64,000 bases of DNA from Pelomonas dachongensis (GCF_043555865.1 NZ_JBIGHY010000003.1:248001-312000), one strand, 5' to 3'. Shown: positions 34,840-42,237, counted from the stretch's first letter. Program-made: numbers and translations. Notes: generated by a model not told the origin, from the sequence alone.

Positions 34840-35655
34840 CTAGGTTTCCGCTCCGAAGTGCAGAACGGCGTCGTGCAGATACCGGTCCAGCTGCCGCGCG
34901 TCGGCCTTGGGCCCCTTGTCCGGCGTGAAGCTCGTCGCCTCGGCCAGCTCGGCCTCGATGAAGTCGTGGATGCCCACCCAGCGTGGGCTGGTCGCCGATT
35001 CACCGGCGCGCATCTTCACTTCGAGCAGCGCGTTCACCTCCTCAAGCACCGCACGGTCGGTCAGCGTCTGGCTGGCCAGCTCAGCGAAGCGCATCGGCGG
35101 CACGCCGCGGCCTTCACGAATCCAGCGCGCCGCCAGCAAAGGGCGCAGCACGTAGAGGTACTTCTTGTATCGAACGACCTCGCCGTACAGGTGCTCGCGC
35201 AAGTTCTTCTTGGCCATCGACACATAGTGGTGATAGCCCCGCACCGGCGAGAAGCCTTCCTCGGCCAGCGTGAGCAGGCGTGAGACCCACTCGGCATCCT
35301 GCTGGTAGACGATGGGCGAGCGCAGCCACTCCAGCAGCGTCGGGTTGGACTCCTTCAGCAGTTGCAGCGTCTTGCGCAGGTCCCAGCCGTTGATGTCCAG
35401 CTCGCCGCTGATGGGCTGCTCGATGACGTCGCGGCCGGGCTCCACGGTCAGGTACCAGGGCAGGCGGTTCACGTAGATGAAGCGCACGTCATAGTCGCTG
35501 TCGGGCGACGCGAAGCCCCAGCCGCGGCTGCCGGACTCGCAAGCGAACAGCACTTTCACGTCATGCTGCTGCTCCAGGGTCGCCAGGTTCTGCAGCACGG
35601 TGGCGCGCATCTCATCCGACACGGGATGGGCGCTCAGTACGGATTCTTCCTTCAT
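34840..35655 (-). CDS. Pol-beta-type nucleotidyltransferase (COG3541-like)
   Basis: 271 residues from ATG 35655, which has a strong ribosome site (GGAGGGAGAGC before ATG). The active site GSRGWGFASPDSDYDVRF carries the glycine-serine and paired aspartates of the DNA polymerase beta superfamily. Resembles COG3541 proteins that are linked to rtcB in other genomes. Possible roles are addition of nucleotides to damaged tRNA ends or modification of another substrate; the true reaction is unknown. Lies between rtcB and rtcA and is surely co-transcribed. Confidence 0.85.
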   Translation of the reverse strand: MKEESVLSAHPVSDEMRATVLQNLATLEQQHDVKVLFACESGSRGWGFASPDSDYDVRFIYVNRLPWYLTVEPGRDVIEQPISGELDINGWDLRKTLQLLKESNPTLLEWLRSPIVYQQDAEWVSRLLTLAEEGFSPVRGYHHYVSMAKKNLREHLYGEVVRYKKYLYVLRPLLAARWIREGRGVPPMRFAELASQTLTDRAVLEEVNALLEVKMRAGESATSPRWVGIHDFIEAELAEATSFTPDKGPKADARQLDRYLHDAVLHFGAET

Positions 35656-35712
35656 GCTCTCCCTCCTCATTCTTTTCGGCTGAGTGGGTGAAAGCACGAA
35701 GCCCTCACCCGC

Positions 35713-36930
35713 TCATCCCTTCACGCAAACCACCTGCTTCAGCGTGTGCACTACTTCCACCAGGTCGCTCTGCGCGGCCATCACTGCGTCGATGTCCTTG
35801 TAGGCCATCGGGATCTCGTCGATGACGTCGGCATCCTTGCGGCACTCGACGCCCTCGGTGGCCTTGACCTGGTCCTCGACGGTGAACATCTTCTTGGCCT
35901 TGGTACGGCTCATGACGCGGCCGGCGCCATGGCTGCAGCTCTCGAAGCTCTCCGGGTTGCCCAGGCCGCGAACGATGTAGCTGCGCGCACCCATGCTGCC
36001 CGGGATGATGCCCATCTCGCCGCGCTTGGCGCTCACGGCGCCCTTGCGGGTCACGAAGACGTCCTCACCGAAATGGCGCTCCTGCTGCACATAGTTGTGG
36101 TGGCAGTTCACGGCTTCGACGTGCGCCTCGAAAGGCTTGGTGATGACCGAGCGCACGGTGGCGATCAGGTTGGCCATCATCACCTCGCGGTTCTTCATCG
36201 CGAACCTCTGCGCCCAGGACACGCCGCGCACGTAGTCGCCGAAGTGCTGCGCGCCTTCCTCGAAGTAGGCCAGGTCCTTGTCCGGCAGGTTGCGCATGTT
36301 GCGCTCCGCGTCCTTCTTGGCCAGCTCGATGAAGTGCGTGCCGATGGCATTGCCCACGCCGCGCGAGCCCGAGTGCAGCATGAACCAGACGAAGCCGACC
36401 TCGTCGAGGCAGACCTCGATGAAGTGGTTGCCCGTCCCCAGTGTGCCCAGGTGCTTGCGGTTGTTCGTTTTCTTCAGGCGCGGGTGCAGTTCACACAGCG
36501 CGTCGAACTCGTCCACCAGCGTGGCCCAGACTTGGTCCACCGTTTCGGGCGGGTTCTCCCAGCTGCCAGGGTCGCGGCCACGGTGCTTGGGCGCGGAGCC
36601 GTGCGGCACCGCCTTCTCGATCGCTGAGCGCAGGGCGGCCAGGCTGTCCGGCAGGTCTTCAGCGCGCAGCGTGGTCTTCGCGGCCATCATGCCGCAGCCG
36701 ATGTCCACGCCGACCGCGGCCGGGATGATGGCCTTGATCGTCGGGATCACGGAGCCGACGGTCGCGCCGATGCCCAGGTGCACATCCGGCATGGCCGCGA
36801 TGTGCTTGAAGATGATGGGCAGCTTGGCGGCGTTCGCGAGCTGCTGCTTGGCCTCGGGCTCGACCGGGACGCCCTGCGTCCACATCTTGATCGGCACGCC
36901 GCCTTCAGGTTGTTCGATGTTGTAGTTCAT
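35713..36930 (-). CDS. rtcB: RNA-splicing ligase RtcB
   Basis: Joins RNA 2',3'-cyclic phosphate (or 3'-phosphate) and 5'-OH ends using GTP and Mn2+. 405 residues from ATG 36930, the normal bacterial length; the frame is open upstream because of the RNA genes there. Metal ligands and active site are intact: Cys79 in VDIGCGMM, HLGTLGTGNHF, MLHSGSRGVG, NCHHNYV, and the guanylylated histidine in SCSHGAGRVMSR. Lies 22 bases after a tRNA-like RNA with CCA end, in the rsr-RNA-rtcB-rtcA order known from Salmonella. Confidence 0.98.
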   Translation of the reverse strand: MNYNIEQPEGGVPIKMWTQGVPVEPEAKQQLANAAKLPIIFKHIAAMPDVHLGIGATVGSVIPTIKAIIPAAVGVDIGCGMMAAKTTLRAEDLPDSLAALRSAIEKAVPHGSAPKHRGRDPGSWENPPETVDQVWATLVDEFDALCELHPRLKKTNNRKHLGTLGTGNHFIEVCLDEVGFVWFMLHSGSRGVGNAIGTHFIELAKKDAERNMRNLPDKDLAYFEEGAQHFGDYVRGVSWAQRFAMKNREVMMANLIATVRSVITKPFEAHVEAVNCHHNYVQQERHFGEDVFVTRKGAVSAKRGEMGIIPGSMGARSYIVRGLGNPESFESCSHGAGRVMSRTKAKKMFTVEDQVKATEGVECRKDADVIDEIPMAYKDIDAVMAAQSDLVEVVHTLKQVVCVKG

Positions 36931-36951
36931 GTTGTTCTCTTGGCTTTTCAT

Positions 36952-37076
36952 TGGTGGACGCGACGGGATTCGAACCCGCATCAATGCAGCAACCACGGTT
37001 TCTAGGCCAGTGGCATCGTCGGCGATTGGAAACGCGCGCCAGTGACGACCCGTCATCGGAGCCGGCACCTGCATCC
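36952..37076 (-). ncRNA. CCA-ended tRNA-like RNA just upstream of rtcB
   Basis: The 3' part is a good tRNA half: T arm GCGGG-TTCGAAT-CCCGT, acceptor strand CGCGTCC, discriminator A and encoded CCA ending at 36952. An acceptor partner GGATGCA (37076-37070) pairs at six of seven positions. The span is 125 bases, too long for a standard tRNA, and the middle folds into an extra hairpin. A loop CCTAGAA looks like an anticodon loop with UAG (Leu-like) and C at position 33, but its stem is poor. Probably a decayed or modified tRNA. The 5' end is uncertain. Confidence 0.5.
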
Positions 37077-37188
37077 TCAACCGTGCTCGCCGACCAACTT
37101 GCCTGCTGCACCTGGTGCTACCCAGGCTGCCGGCATGTCAATCATTTTTGGCAGTGGCGCTCCCTTCTGTGCCAGCGCGCCCGGAATC

Positions 37189-37339
37189 AAAAAAGTGATG
37201 CCCCGCTGCGACAAGGGGCGGTGAAACGTCGTGCTCTACCACTGAGCTACGGTCCCCCTGATTTGGGACCGGCGGGACTCGAACCCGCGACATCGAGCTT
37301 AGAAGGCTGTAGTTCCACCTGCATTCGCAGCAAGGCATC
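37189..37339 (-). ncRNA. Y-RNA-like RNA 4: permuted tRNA mimic (YrlA type)
   Basis: Outer helix GATGCCTTGCTGCGA (37339-37325) pairs with TCGCAGCGGGGCATC over 15 pairs with two G-U. Then comes the shared bulge ATGC and an inner helix TGGAAC/GTTTCA. Inside, in this order: a short hairpin AGC-CTTCTAA-GCT (anticodon-like loop UCU with U33), T arm GCGGG-TTCGAGT-CCCGC, acceptor strands CGGTCCC and GGGACCG joined by the loop AAATCAGG, and D arm GCTC-AGTGGTA-GAGC. So the acceptor end is closed and the RNA ends lie between D and anticodon arms: a circularly permuted tRNA. A T6 run (37194-37189) follows the outer helix. Confidence 0.85.
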
Positions 37340-37341
37340 TC

Positions 37342-37444
37342 AAAAAACAGCGCGACAAGGGACGGCAAGACGTAGCCGAACTGGTTGCCCAGCTGGGGAT
37401 TCGAACCCCTGGCGTACCCGATGTAGTCCTGCCAGCATTCGCGC
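37342..37444 (-). ncRNA. Y-RNA-like RNA 3 with T-arm module
   Basis: Outer helix GCGCGA (37444-37439)/TCGCGC, the shared bulge ATGC, inner helix GGCAGGAC/GTCTTGCC (eight pairs, one G-U). The module has a T arm GGGG-TTCGAAT-CCCC and an acceptor-like hairpin GCTGG-GCAA-CCAGT closed by a GNRA tetraloop; the D arm is reduced. A T6 run (37347-37342) follows the outer helix and looks like a terminator. Same plan as RNA 4 but more eroded. Confidence 0.8.
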
Positions 37445-37458
37445 AAAACCAGAGCCCC

Positions 37459-37522
37459 CGCGTGGCGACTAACAGGCGGTGAGACACGTTTTGGATGTAG
37501 TCCCACCTGCATTCGCCACGCG
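37459..37522 (-). ncRNA. Y-RNA-like RNA 2, short stem-loop form
   Basis: Perfect ten-pair outer helix CGCGTGGCGA/TCGCCACGCG, the shared ATGC bulge, CAGG/CCTG and inner helix TGGGAC/GTCTCA with a CCG bulge, capped by a 14-base loop. No tRNA-like module, so this is a minimal Rsr-binding stem. About 64 bases. Confidence 0.75.
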
Positions 37523-37547
37523 ACGACGCGTGCTGTGTTGAAAGGTT

Positions 37548-37660
37548 GGTGCCCCGGGTGACGAGAGTTGCAAGAGCGGCCTACGGGCTCTCCGTTGCGG
37601 GCTTGCGGGCCCGCGCGGCCAAAGGGTGCTGTACTCCTGCAGGCATTCGCCCGGGACACC
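37548..37660 (-). ncRNA. Y-RNA-like RNA 1, degenerate tRNA module
   Basis: Outer helix GGTGTCCCGGG/CCCGGGGCACC (11 pairs, one G-U), a CGA/TCA continuation with one mismatch, the shared ATGC bulge, inner helix TGCAGGAG/CTCTTGCA (eight pairs). The module keeps three-way geometry with GGCC/GGCC, GCGGGC-CCGCAA-GCCCGC in the T-arm position and ACGG/CCGT in the acceptor position, but the TTCGA loop is lost. First RNA after rsr (23 bases downstream of its stop). Confidence 0.75.
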
Positions 37661-37683
37661 TTCCAAAGGTTGGTGTCGTGGCC

Positions 37684-39258
37684 TTACTGAGCGGCCAGCG
37701 ACACCTTGTCGATCTCACCGACCCAGTGTTCGGCGTCCATCGTGCCGGCGGCGAAATTAGCCACCATCGTGAACACTGCATCCGAGAAGCCGCCGACATT
37801 CAGGATGTCGTGCCGCTCCGCCGCCTGCGTGGTCGCGGTGGGCTGGATGTCGATGCACACCAGGCGCGCCTTCGGGTTGCGCTGCTTGAGCACTTCCCAC
37901 TCGCGCAAGGTCTGCGTCGCACCGCGCCGGTTGGCGTCGACCCAGGACTCGTTGTCCGAGACCAGGATCACCACGTCGACCGCCCTTCGCTCACGGTTCA
38001 GCACCGCCAGCGGCGCGCTGCAGTTGGTACCGCCGCCACCGATCTTGGCCAAGGCCTGGGCATTGGTCATCACCGAGTCGCGAGCGTTCAGCTGCAGCTT
38101 CACCACATCCTGCTCGAACGGCAGCACCCGAGCCTGCGGGTTCTTGCGCAACACCGCCGCAGCCACCAAGGCAGCCACGTCAATGCAGCGCACGCTGGAC
38201 GTCGCCGAACCCCGGAGACCCGTCACCGCCGAGCTCATCGAGCCCGACACGTCGGGGCACACCACGACACGACCCGTCAGTGCCGGCACGTTGGACAGCG
38301 CCAGCTCCATCGCATCCTGCAACGCTTCGCGCACCTGCGCCGGCACCGACTCGCCGGCCGCCTTGAAGGCGGACAGCAGCTGGTACGGCATCACTCGCGC
38401 CTTGGCCACGGCCTGGGCGTCGCTCAACTTAGCGGCCACCACCTCGGTCATGCCGGGGAGGTCGAACACGCCATGCCGCGCGAAGGTGGCCAGGTTCTGG
38501 CGCACCATCTGCCACGAGCCCTGGCGAGCGATCTGCGCCCATTGGGGGGAGGTCAGCGGCAATGCGGTCAGCATCTGGAATGGCACGTCCGGCAGCTCGG
38601 CGGCCTCGCCCTGCGCGGCCGCACGCTTGAAGCGTTCGAAAGTCTGGGTGATGGTCGGCAGAGCCGCTTCATCGAAAGGCCGGCCGATGAGCCACGCAAA
38701 CCATGCGGCACGCCAGACCTCGGCAGGCTTGGGGTGAACCATCTTGACCACGTCCGCCAGCGACGGCGTGTTTCCCACGGCAGCGTTCAGCAGTTGCTTC
38801 TCGGTCGCCGTCAGCAGCCACTGCTGCACCAGCTTCTTGGGGCGCGACCCCAGCGACTTTCGACCCACGGCGCCGCTGCGCAGGATCTGCACGAAGTTGC
38901 GCAGCATCTTGCCGTTGTCGACGACGCGCGAGAACACCTGGTTCAGCAGGGCGACATCGCGCACGGCCAGGCTCGCGGCCAGCAGCGCCGGCATGTCCTT
39001 CATGTAGCCGGACTGGCGACCGTAGATCGCGGTCTTGGCGATGAAGGCGGGCTCCAGCGTCTGGGTCAGCGCGAGCACCTGGTCGAGCTGCTGCTCAGCA
39101 TCCGCATAGAAGGTGCGGCTAAGGCAGCCGGTAGCCGCCAGTTGGGCGAGCCGGTGGCGGGGACCGAATGCGTAGGCCGGGGCTTGCTCGGCGTTACGGG
39201 CCGTGGCTGCGGGCAGCAGGGCACCTTTGATCGTGTGGAAGAGCTGGGTGTTGACCAT
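37684..39258 (-). CDS. rsr: Ro60 orthologue Rsr (TROVE and vWA domains)
   Basis: 524 residues from ATG 39258, preceded by AGGAG at good spacing; the open frame continues upstream from a TTG. The N-terminal two thirds form the ring of helical repeats (TROVE) that binds Y RNA and the ends of damaged RNA. The C-terminal von Willebrand A domain has an intact MIDAS (PDVSGSMS, with later T and D residues). Rsr works with exonucleases in RNA quality control. First gene of the RtcR operon and directly followed by four Y-RNA-like genes, its expected partners. Confidence 0.95.
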   Translation of the reverse strand: MVNTQLFHTIKGALLPAATARNAEQAPAYAFGPRHRLAQLAATGCLSRTFYADAEQQLDQVLALTQTLEPAFIAKTAIYGRQSGYMKDMPALLAASLAVRDVALLNQVFSRVVDNGKMLRNFVQILRSGAVGRKSLGSRPKKLVQQWLLTATEKQLLNAAVGNTPSLADVVKMVHPKPAEVWRAAWFAWLIGRPFDEAALPTITQTFERFKRAAAQGEAAELPDVPFQMLTALPLTSPQWAQIARQGSWQMVRQNLATFARHGVFDLPGMTEVVAAKLSDAQAVAKARVMPYQLLSAFKAAGESVPAQVREALQDAMELALSNVPALTGRVVVCPDVSGSMSSAVTGLRGSATSSVRCIDVAALVAAAVLRKNPQARVLPFEQDVVKLQLNARDSVMTNAQALAKIGGGGTNCSAPLAVLNRERRAVDVVILVSDNESWVDANRRGATQTLREWEVLKQRNPKARLVCIDIQPTATTQAAERHDILNVGGFSDAVFTMVANFAAGTMDAEHWVGEIDKVSLAAQ

Positions 39259-39304
39259 GAGGTTCTCCTCTTGTGCATTCAACGTTTCGTTTGTGCCTTC
39301 TTCA

Positions 39305-39321
39305 TTGCAACGGGTGTGCCA
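39305..39321 (-). promoter_or_regulatory. Sigma-54 (-24/-12) promoter of the rsr-rtcBA operon
   Basis: On the minus strand: TGGCACACCCGTTGCAA, an exact fit to TGGCAC-N5-TTGC. It lies 47 bases before the rsr ATG and reads into rsr. The divergent gene rtcR encodes a sigma-54 activator, so the promoter and its activator match. Confidence 0.85.
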
Positions 39322-39391
39322 GGTTTACGCGGGGCGACGTGCCCAAGCGGCAAGTCCTTGATCTGATTGAATAAAACTTGCGAGTCGTTAA

Positions 39392-39449
39392 CTGATGAAC
39401 CATCAGCGCGCTGTCCGAAATGCTTTGGAGACTAGACTTGTAGCTAGTC
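39392..39449. promoter_or_regulatory. Two palindromes, candidate RtcR enhancer sites
   Basis: CTGATG-AAC-CATCAG at 39392-39406 and GACTAG-N8-CTAGTC at 39430-39449. Both are 70-145 bases upstream of the sigma-54 promoter, a usual distance for enhancer-binding proteins. The second lies just before rtcR and could also serve its own control. The two do not share a sequence, so at most one may be the RtcR site. Confidence 0.4.
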
Positions 39450-39465
39450 ATACATCTATTTAGCT

Positions 39466-41073
39466 ATGCCCAAGAAAACCGTCGTCATCGGCTTCCTCGG
39501 CTCCCAGCTCGACGCCGGCCAAGGCGCGGGCCGCTGGGAAAAGTGGCGCCCGACGGTGTCCCTTGTCCAGCATGAAGACACGCTGGTCGACCGTCTGGAG
39601 CTGCTGCATTCGCTCAAGCACACCGCGCTCGCGCAGCAGCTCGTGCGCGACATCGCCAGCGCCTCGCCGGACACTTTGGTCAACCTCGTGCCGATGGACG
39701 TGGCCGACCCGTGGGACTTTGGCGAGATGTATGCCGCGCTCTACGACTGGGCGCGCGCCTACCGCTTCGACCTCGCTCACGAGCAGTACTGGGCGCACAT
39801 CACCACCGGCACCCACGTCGCACAGATCTGCATGTTCCTGATGGTGGAGTCGCGCTTCATCCCGGGCGTGCTGCTGCAGACGGCGCCGCCCAAGAAGCAG
39901 CAGGCGGGCAACCCGGGCAGCTACACACTCATCGACCTGGATCTGTCCCGCTACGACGTTCTGGCCCAGCGCTTCAACCAGGCCCACGCCGAGGCGCTGG
40001 ACTTCCTGAAGAGCGGCATCCCCACGCGCAACCAGCGCTTCAACGCCCTCATCGAGGAGATCGAACGCGTAGCCATCCGGTCGCAGGCTCCGATCCTGCT
40101 GACGGGCCCCACGGGTGCCGGCAAATCGCATCTTGCACGGCGCATGTTCGAGCTCAAGAAGTCTCGGCACCAGGTGCAGGGCGATTTCGTGGAGGTCAAC
40201 TGCGCGACGCTGCGCGGCGACAGCGCGGCTTCGACGCTGTTCGGCCACAAGAAGGGCGCCTTCACCGGTGCGGCGGCGGACCGGGCCGGCCTGCTGCGCA
40301 CCGCCCACCAGGGCGTGCTCTTCCTCGACGAGATCGGCGAGTTGGGACTGGACGAGCAGGCCATGCTGCTCAAAGCGGTGGAGGAGAAGCGCTTCTTCCC
40401 GATGGGCAGCGACCGAGAGGTCAGCAGCGACTTCCAACTGATCGCCGGCACCAACCGCGACCTGCGCGTTGACGTGGCCCAGGGGCGCTTTCGAGAAGAC
40501 CTGTTTGCGCGGATCAACCTGTGGGCGTACACCCTGCCGGGCCTGGCGCAGCGTCCGGAGGACATCGAGCCCAACATTGACCACTTGCTGGCACGGTTCG
40601 CGACGGAGTCCGGTCGCGCGGTGCGGTTCAACGTGGAGGCGAAGGCCAGATACCTGCGGTTCGCGCGCTCTGCGGAAGCACTTTGGAGCGGCAACTTCCG
40701 GGACCTGATGGCCAGCGTGACGCGGATGGCGACGCTGGCGGATGGCGGGCGCATCTCGACGGCCCTGGTCGATGCGGAGATTCAGCGGCTGCAGTGGCTC
40801 TGGAAGCCCGTGGGGAATCGCCAGGCCGAGGCCGCGGTTGAACTGGGCTCGCTGCTGTCGCCAGAGATCGAGGAATCGCTGGATCTGTTTGACAGCCTGC
40901 AGTTGGAGGCGGTCGTGCGCGTCTGCCAAGCATCCTCAACGCTGTCAGAAGCAGGGCGCCGGCTCTTTGATCGGTCCCGCGCGCAGCGCACGGTCATCAA
41001 CGACGCCGATCGACTGCGCAAGTACCTGCTGAAGTTCGGGCTGACGTGGGACGTGGTCAAGCGCCCGGGCTGA
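39466..41073 (+). CDS. rtcR: RtcR, sigma-54 activator with CARF sensor
   Basis: 535 residues. The N-terminal ~180 residues are the RtcR-type CARF domain (VVIGFLGSQLDAG at the start), which in Salmonella senses damaged tRNA ends. The AAA+ domain has Walker A GPTGAGKS (214-221), the sigma-54 contact loop GAFTGA (264-269) and Walker B LFLDE (285-289). The C-terminal part contains a helix-turn-helix (STLSEAGRRLFDRSRAQR). Divergent from the operon it controls. Confidence 0.96.
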   Translation: MPKKTVVIGFLGSQLDAGQGAGRWEKWRPTVSLVQHEDTLVDRLELLHSLKHTALAQQLVRDIASASPDTLVNLVPMDVADPWDFGEMYAALYDWARAYRFDLAHEQYWAHITTGTHVAQICMFLMVESRFIPGVLLQTAPPKKQQAGNPGSYTLIDLDLSRYDVLAQRFNQAHAEALDFLKSGIPTRNQRFNALIEEIERVAIRSQAPILLTGPTGAGKSHLARRMFELKKSRHQVQGDFVEVNCATLRGDSAASTLFGHKKGAFTGAAADRAGLLRTAHQGVLFLDEIGELGLDEQAMLLKAVEEKRFFPMGSDREVSSDFQLIAGTNRDLRVDVAQGRFREDLFARINLWAYTLPGLAQRPEDIEPNIDHLLARFATESGRAVRFNVEAKARYLRFARSAEALWSGNFRDLMASVTRMATLADGGRISTALVDAEIQRLQWLWKPVGNRQAEAAVELGSLLSPEIEESLDLFDSLQLEAVVRVCQASSTLSEAGRRLFDRSRAQRTVINDADRLRKYLLKFGLTWDVVKRPG

Positions 41074-41083
41074 CCGCTCAGGG

Positions 41084-41644
41084 TCAGCTCAGGCGCGATT
41101 CCTTCGGCAGCCGGGCGGCCAGCCATTCATGCACGTCCGCCCGAATGCGCCTGCCCTTAAGCAGGAAGTCCTCGAAGCGGCTGGGTACGTAGGGCATGAA
41201 CAGCAGCGGCATGCGCGCCTGTTCCGGCGTGCGGTCGGCCTTCAGCGCATTGCACGCGCGGCAGGCGGCGACCGTGTTCATCCAGCTGAGCGGCCCACCA
41301 CGAGACGCGGGCAGGATGTGGTCGACGGTCAGGTCACGCCGCTCATGCCAGGTGCCGCAATAGGCACAGGTCTGGCGGTCGCGCCGCAGGACCTTGCCCT
41401 TGCTGTAGCAGGGCGTGATGTCGAACAGGTTCAGCCGCGAGCTGCCGCGCAGCGCCAGGATCGCTGGCACTTCGAGCACGGACTGGCGCCCGGTGTCGGC
41501 ATTCATGCCGCCACGCAGCACGGCCAGCGGCTCGTCGCCGAGCGACCAGGCCACCGAGTGCGTGGCAACGTGCACCGCCGCCTGCTCGACCGAGATCCAG
41601 GCCTGCGGGAGGCCAGTGATGTCCAACTGCAATACGTCGTGCAT
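41084..41644 (-). CDS. HNH endonuclease
   Basis: 186 residues from ATG 41644, with a perfect ribosome site (AAAGGAGG). The HNH fold is clear: CAYCGTWHERRDLTVDHILP, then RGGPLSWMNTVAACRACN, giving two CxxC zinc pairs, the catalytic H and N. The first 90 residues (VAWSLGDEPLAVLRGG, VLEVPAILALR) match the usual N-terminal part of bacterial HNH proteins of this type. The gene lies 40 bases after the last tRNA-like gene of the array and in the same direction, so it is probably on the same transcript. Convergent with rtcR (10-base gap). Target (DNA or RNA) unknown. Confidence 0.88.
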   Translation of the reverse strand: MHDVLQLDITGLPQAWISVEQAAVHVATHSVAWSLGDEPLAVLRGGMNADTGRQSVLEVPAILALRGSSRLNLFDITPCYSKGKVLRRDRQTCAYCGTWHERRDLTVDHILPASRGGPLSWMNTVAACRACNALKADRTPEQARMPLLFMPYVPSRFEDFLLKGRRIRADVHEWLAARLPKESRLS

Positions 41645-41683
41645 GGCGGCCTCCTTTCTGCGACAGGCACGGTTCAAGTTCTC

Positions 41684-41759
41684 TGGCAGAGGCGGCAGGG
41701 TTCGAACCTGCAACCTGCGGAGTCAAAGTCCGCTGCTCTTCCAATTGAGCTACACCCCA
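41684..41759 (-). tRNA. tRNA-Gln(UUG)-like, array member 8
   Basis: Anticodon arm GCGGA-CTTTGAC-TCCGC (anticodon UUG), D arm GCTC...GAGC, T arm GCAGG-TTCGAAC-CCTGC, encoded CCA with G73. Acceptor TGGGGTG/CGCCTCT pairs at 2-7 through two G-U, but 1:72 is U:U. Real tRNA-Gln also starts with U1, so identity elements are partly kept. Confidence 0.75.
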
Positions 41760-41806
41760 CCTGGTGTTTGGATCGACGCGGGATCAGCGCCGGTAGTGAT
41801 GCCGGT

Positions 41807-42020
41807 TCACGCCGTCAAAACCAGCCGCTGCTCAAGCAGCAGCGCTTGAAACGTCCTCCCGGATCCGCAAGGGCACGGATCGTTGCGGCCGAGCTTCTCG
41901 ATCAGCTCCTAGTGCGCGTCCACGATGCGGTCACCGCGCTTGACCTGCGTCTCAGAGGGGAACCCCTTGCGGCGCTTGCTCATGACCTCGAAAGCTGGCT
42001 TCGTTCTGGATCTTCTTCAT
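41807..42020 (-). pseudogene. SEC-C motif small protein, frameshifted
   Basis: From ATG 42020 the frame begins MKKIQNEASF and soon breaks; the continuation in another frame reads EVMSKRRKGFPSETQVKRGD, then an in-frame TAG after VDAH, then ELIEKLGRNDPCPCGSGRTF. GRNDPCPCGSG is the zinc-binding SEC-C motif. One frameshift and one nonsense codon are seen. It lies inside the tRNA-like array, between members 7 and 8. Confidence 0.65.
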
Positions 42021-42039
42021 GGTGTTCTCCCGGCTGTGG

Positions 42040-42122
42040 TGGTCCCCTCGGCCCGGGTCGAACGGGCATGCCTTGCGGCCACGGCTTCTGAGACCGTTGC
42101 GTCTGCCATGTCCGCCAGGGGG
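42040..42122 (-). tRNA. tRNA-Leu(CAG)-like, array member 7
   Basis: Anticodon arm ACGGT-CTCAGAA-GCCGT (one G-U; anticodon CAG, U33), class II variable arm, T arm GCCCG-TTCGACC-CGGGC, A73 and encoded CCA. Acceptor CCCCCTG/CGAGGGG pairs at six of seven positions (one C:A). The 1:72 pair is C:G, unlike ordinary G1:C72 of tRNA-Leu. Confidence 0.75.
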
Positions 42123-42135
42123 GTGCGAATGCGCT

Positions 42136-42214
42136 TGGGGTTGACCGACCGGCTTCGAACCGGTGATGCAAGGGTCACGACCTTGAGCCTTAGGCCACTA
42201 GGCGACGGTCAACC
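42136..42214 (-). tRNA. tRNA-His(GUG)-like, array member 6
   Basis: The end strands pair over up to 11 bases (GGGGTTGACCG/CGGTCAACCCC), including an extra 5' G opposite C before the CCA, recalling the G-1:C73 of tRNA-His. Anticodon arm CAAGG-TCGTGAC-CCTTG has anticodon GUG but C at position 33 in place of U. T arm ACCGG-TTCGAAG-CCGGT. Ends are approximate. Confidence 0.65.
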
Positions 42215-42237
42215 CCAAACGCACTGAATCTTCAAAC

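Noticed and set aside
37141..37180. GC-rich hairpin between RNA 4 and the tRNA-like RNA
   Set aside because: GGCGC/GCGCC stem without the shared core and without a T run; too little to call an RNA or a terminator.
37189..37660. CRISPR-like array reading of the repeated GCGAATGC blocks
   Set aside because: The repeated part is only 8-15 bases, spacing varies (74-134), and the flanks pair as RNA helices; no cas genes are present.
39425..39453. Sigma-70 promoter for rtcR (TTGGAG ... TCATAC)
   Set aside because: The -10 match is poor; I could not defend it against chance.
42125..42132. Another GCGAATGC, on the plus strand beside the His-type tRNA-like gene
   Set aside because: Opposite strand, no flanking outer and inner helices like those of the four Y-RNA-like RNAs; taken as chance.
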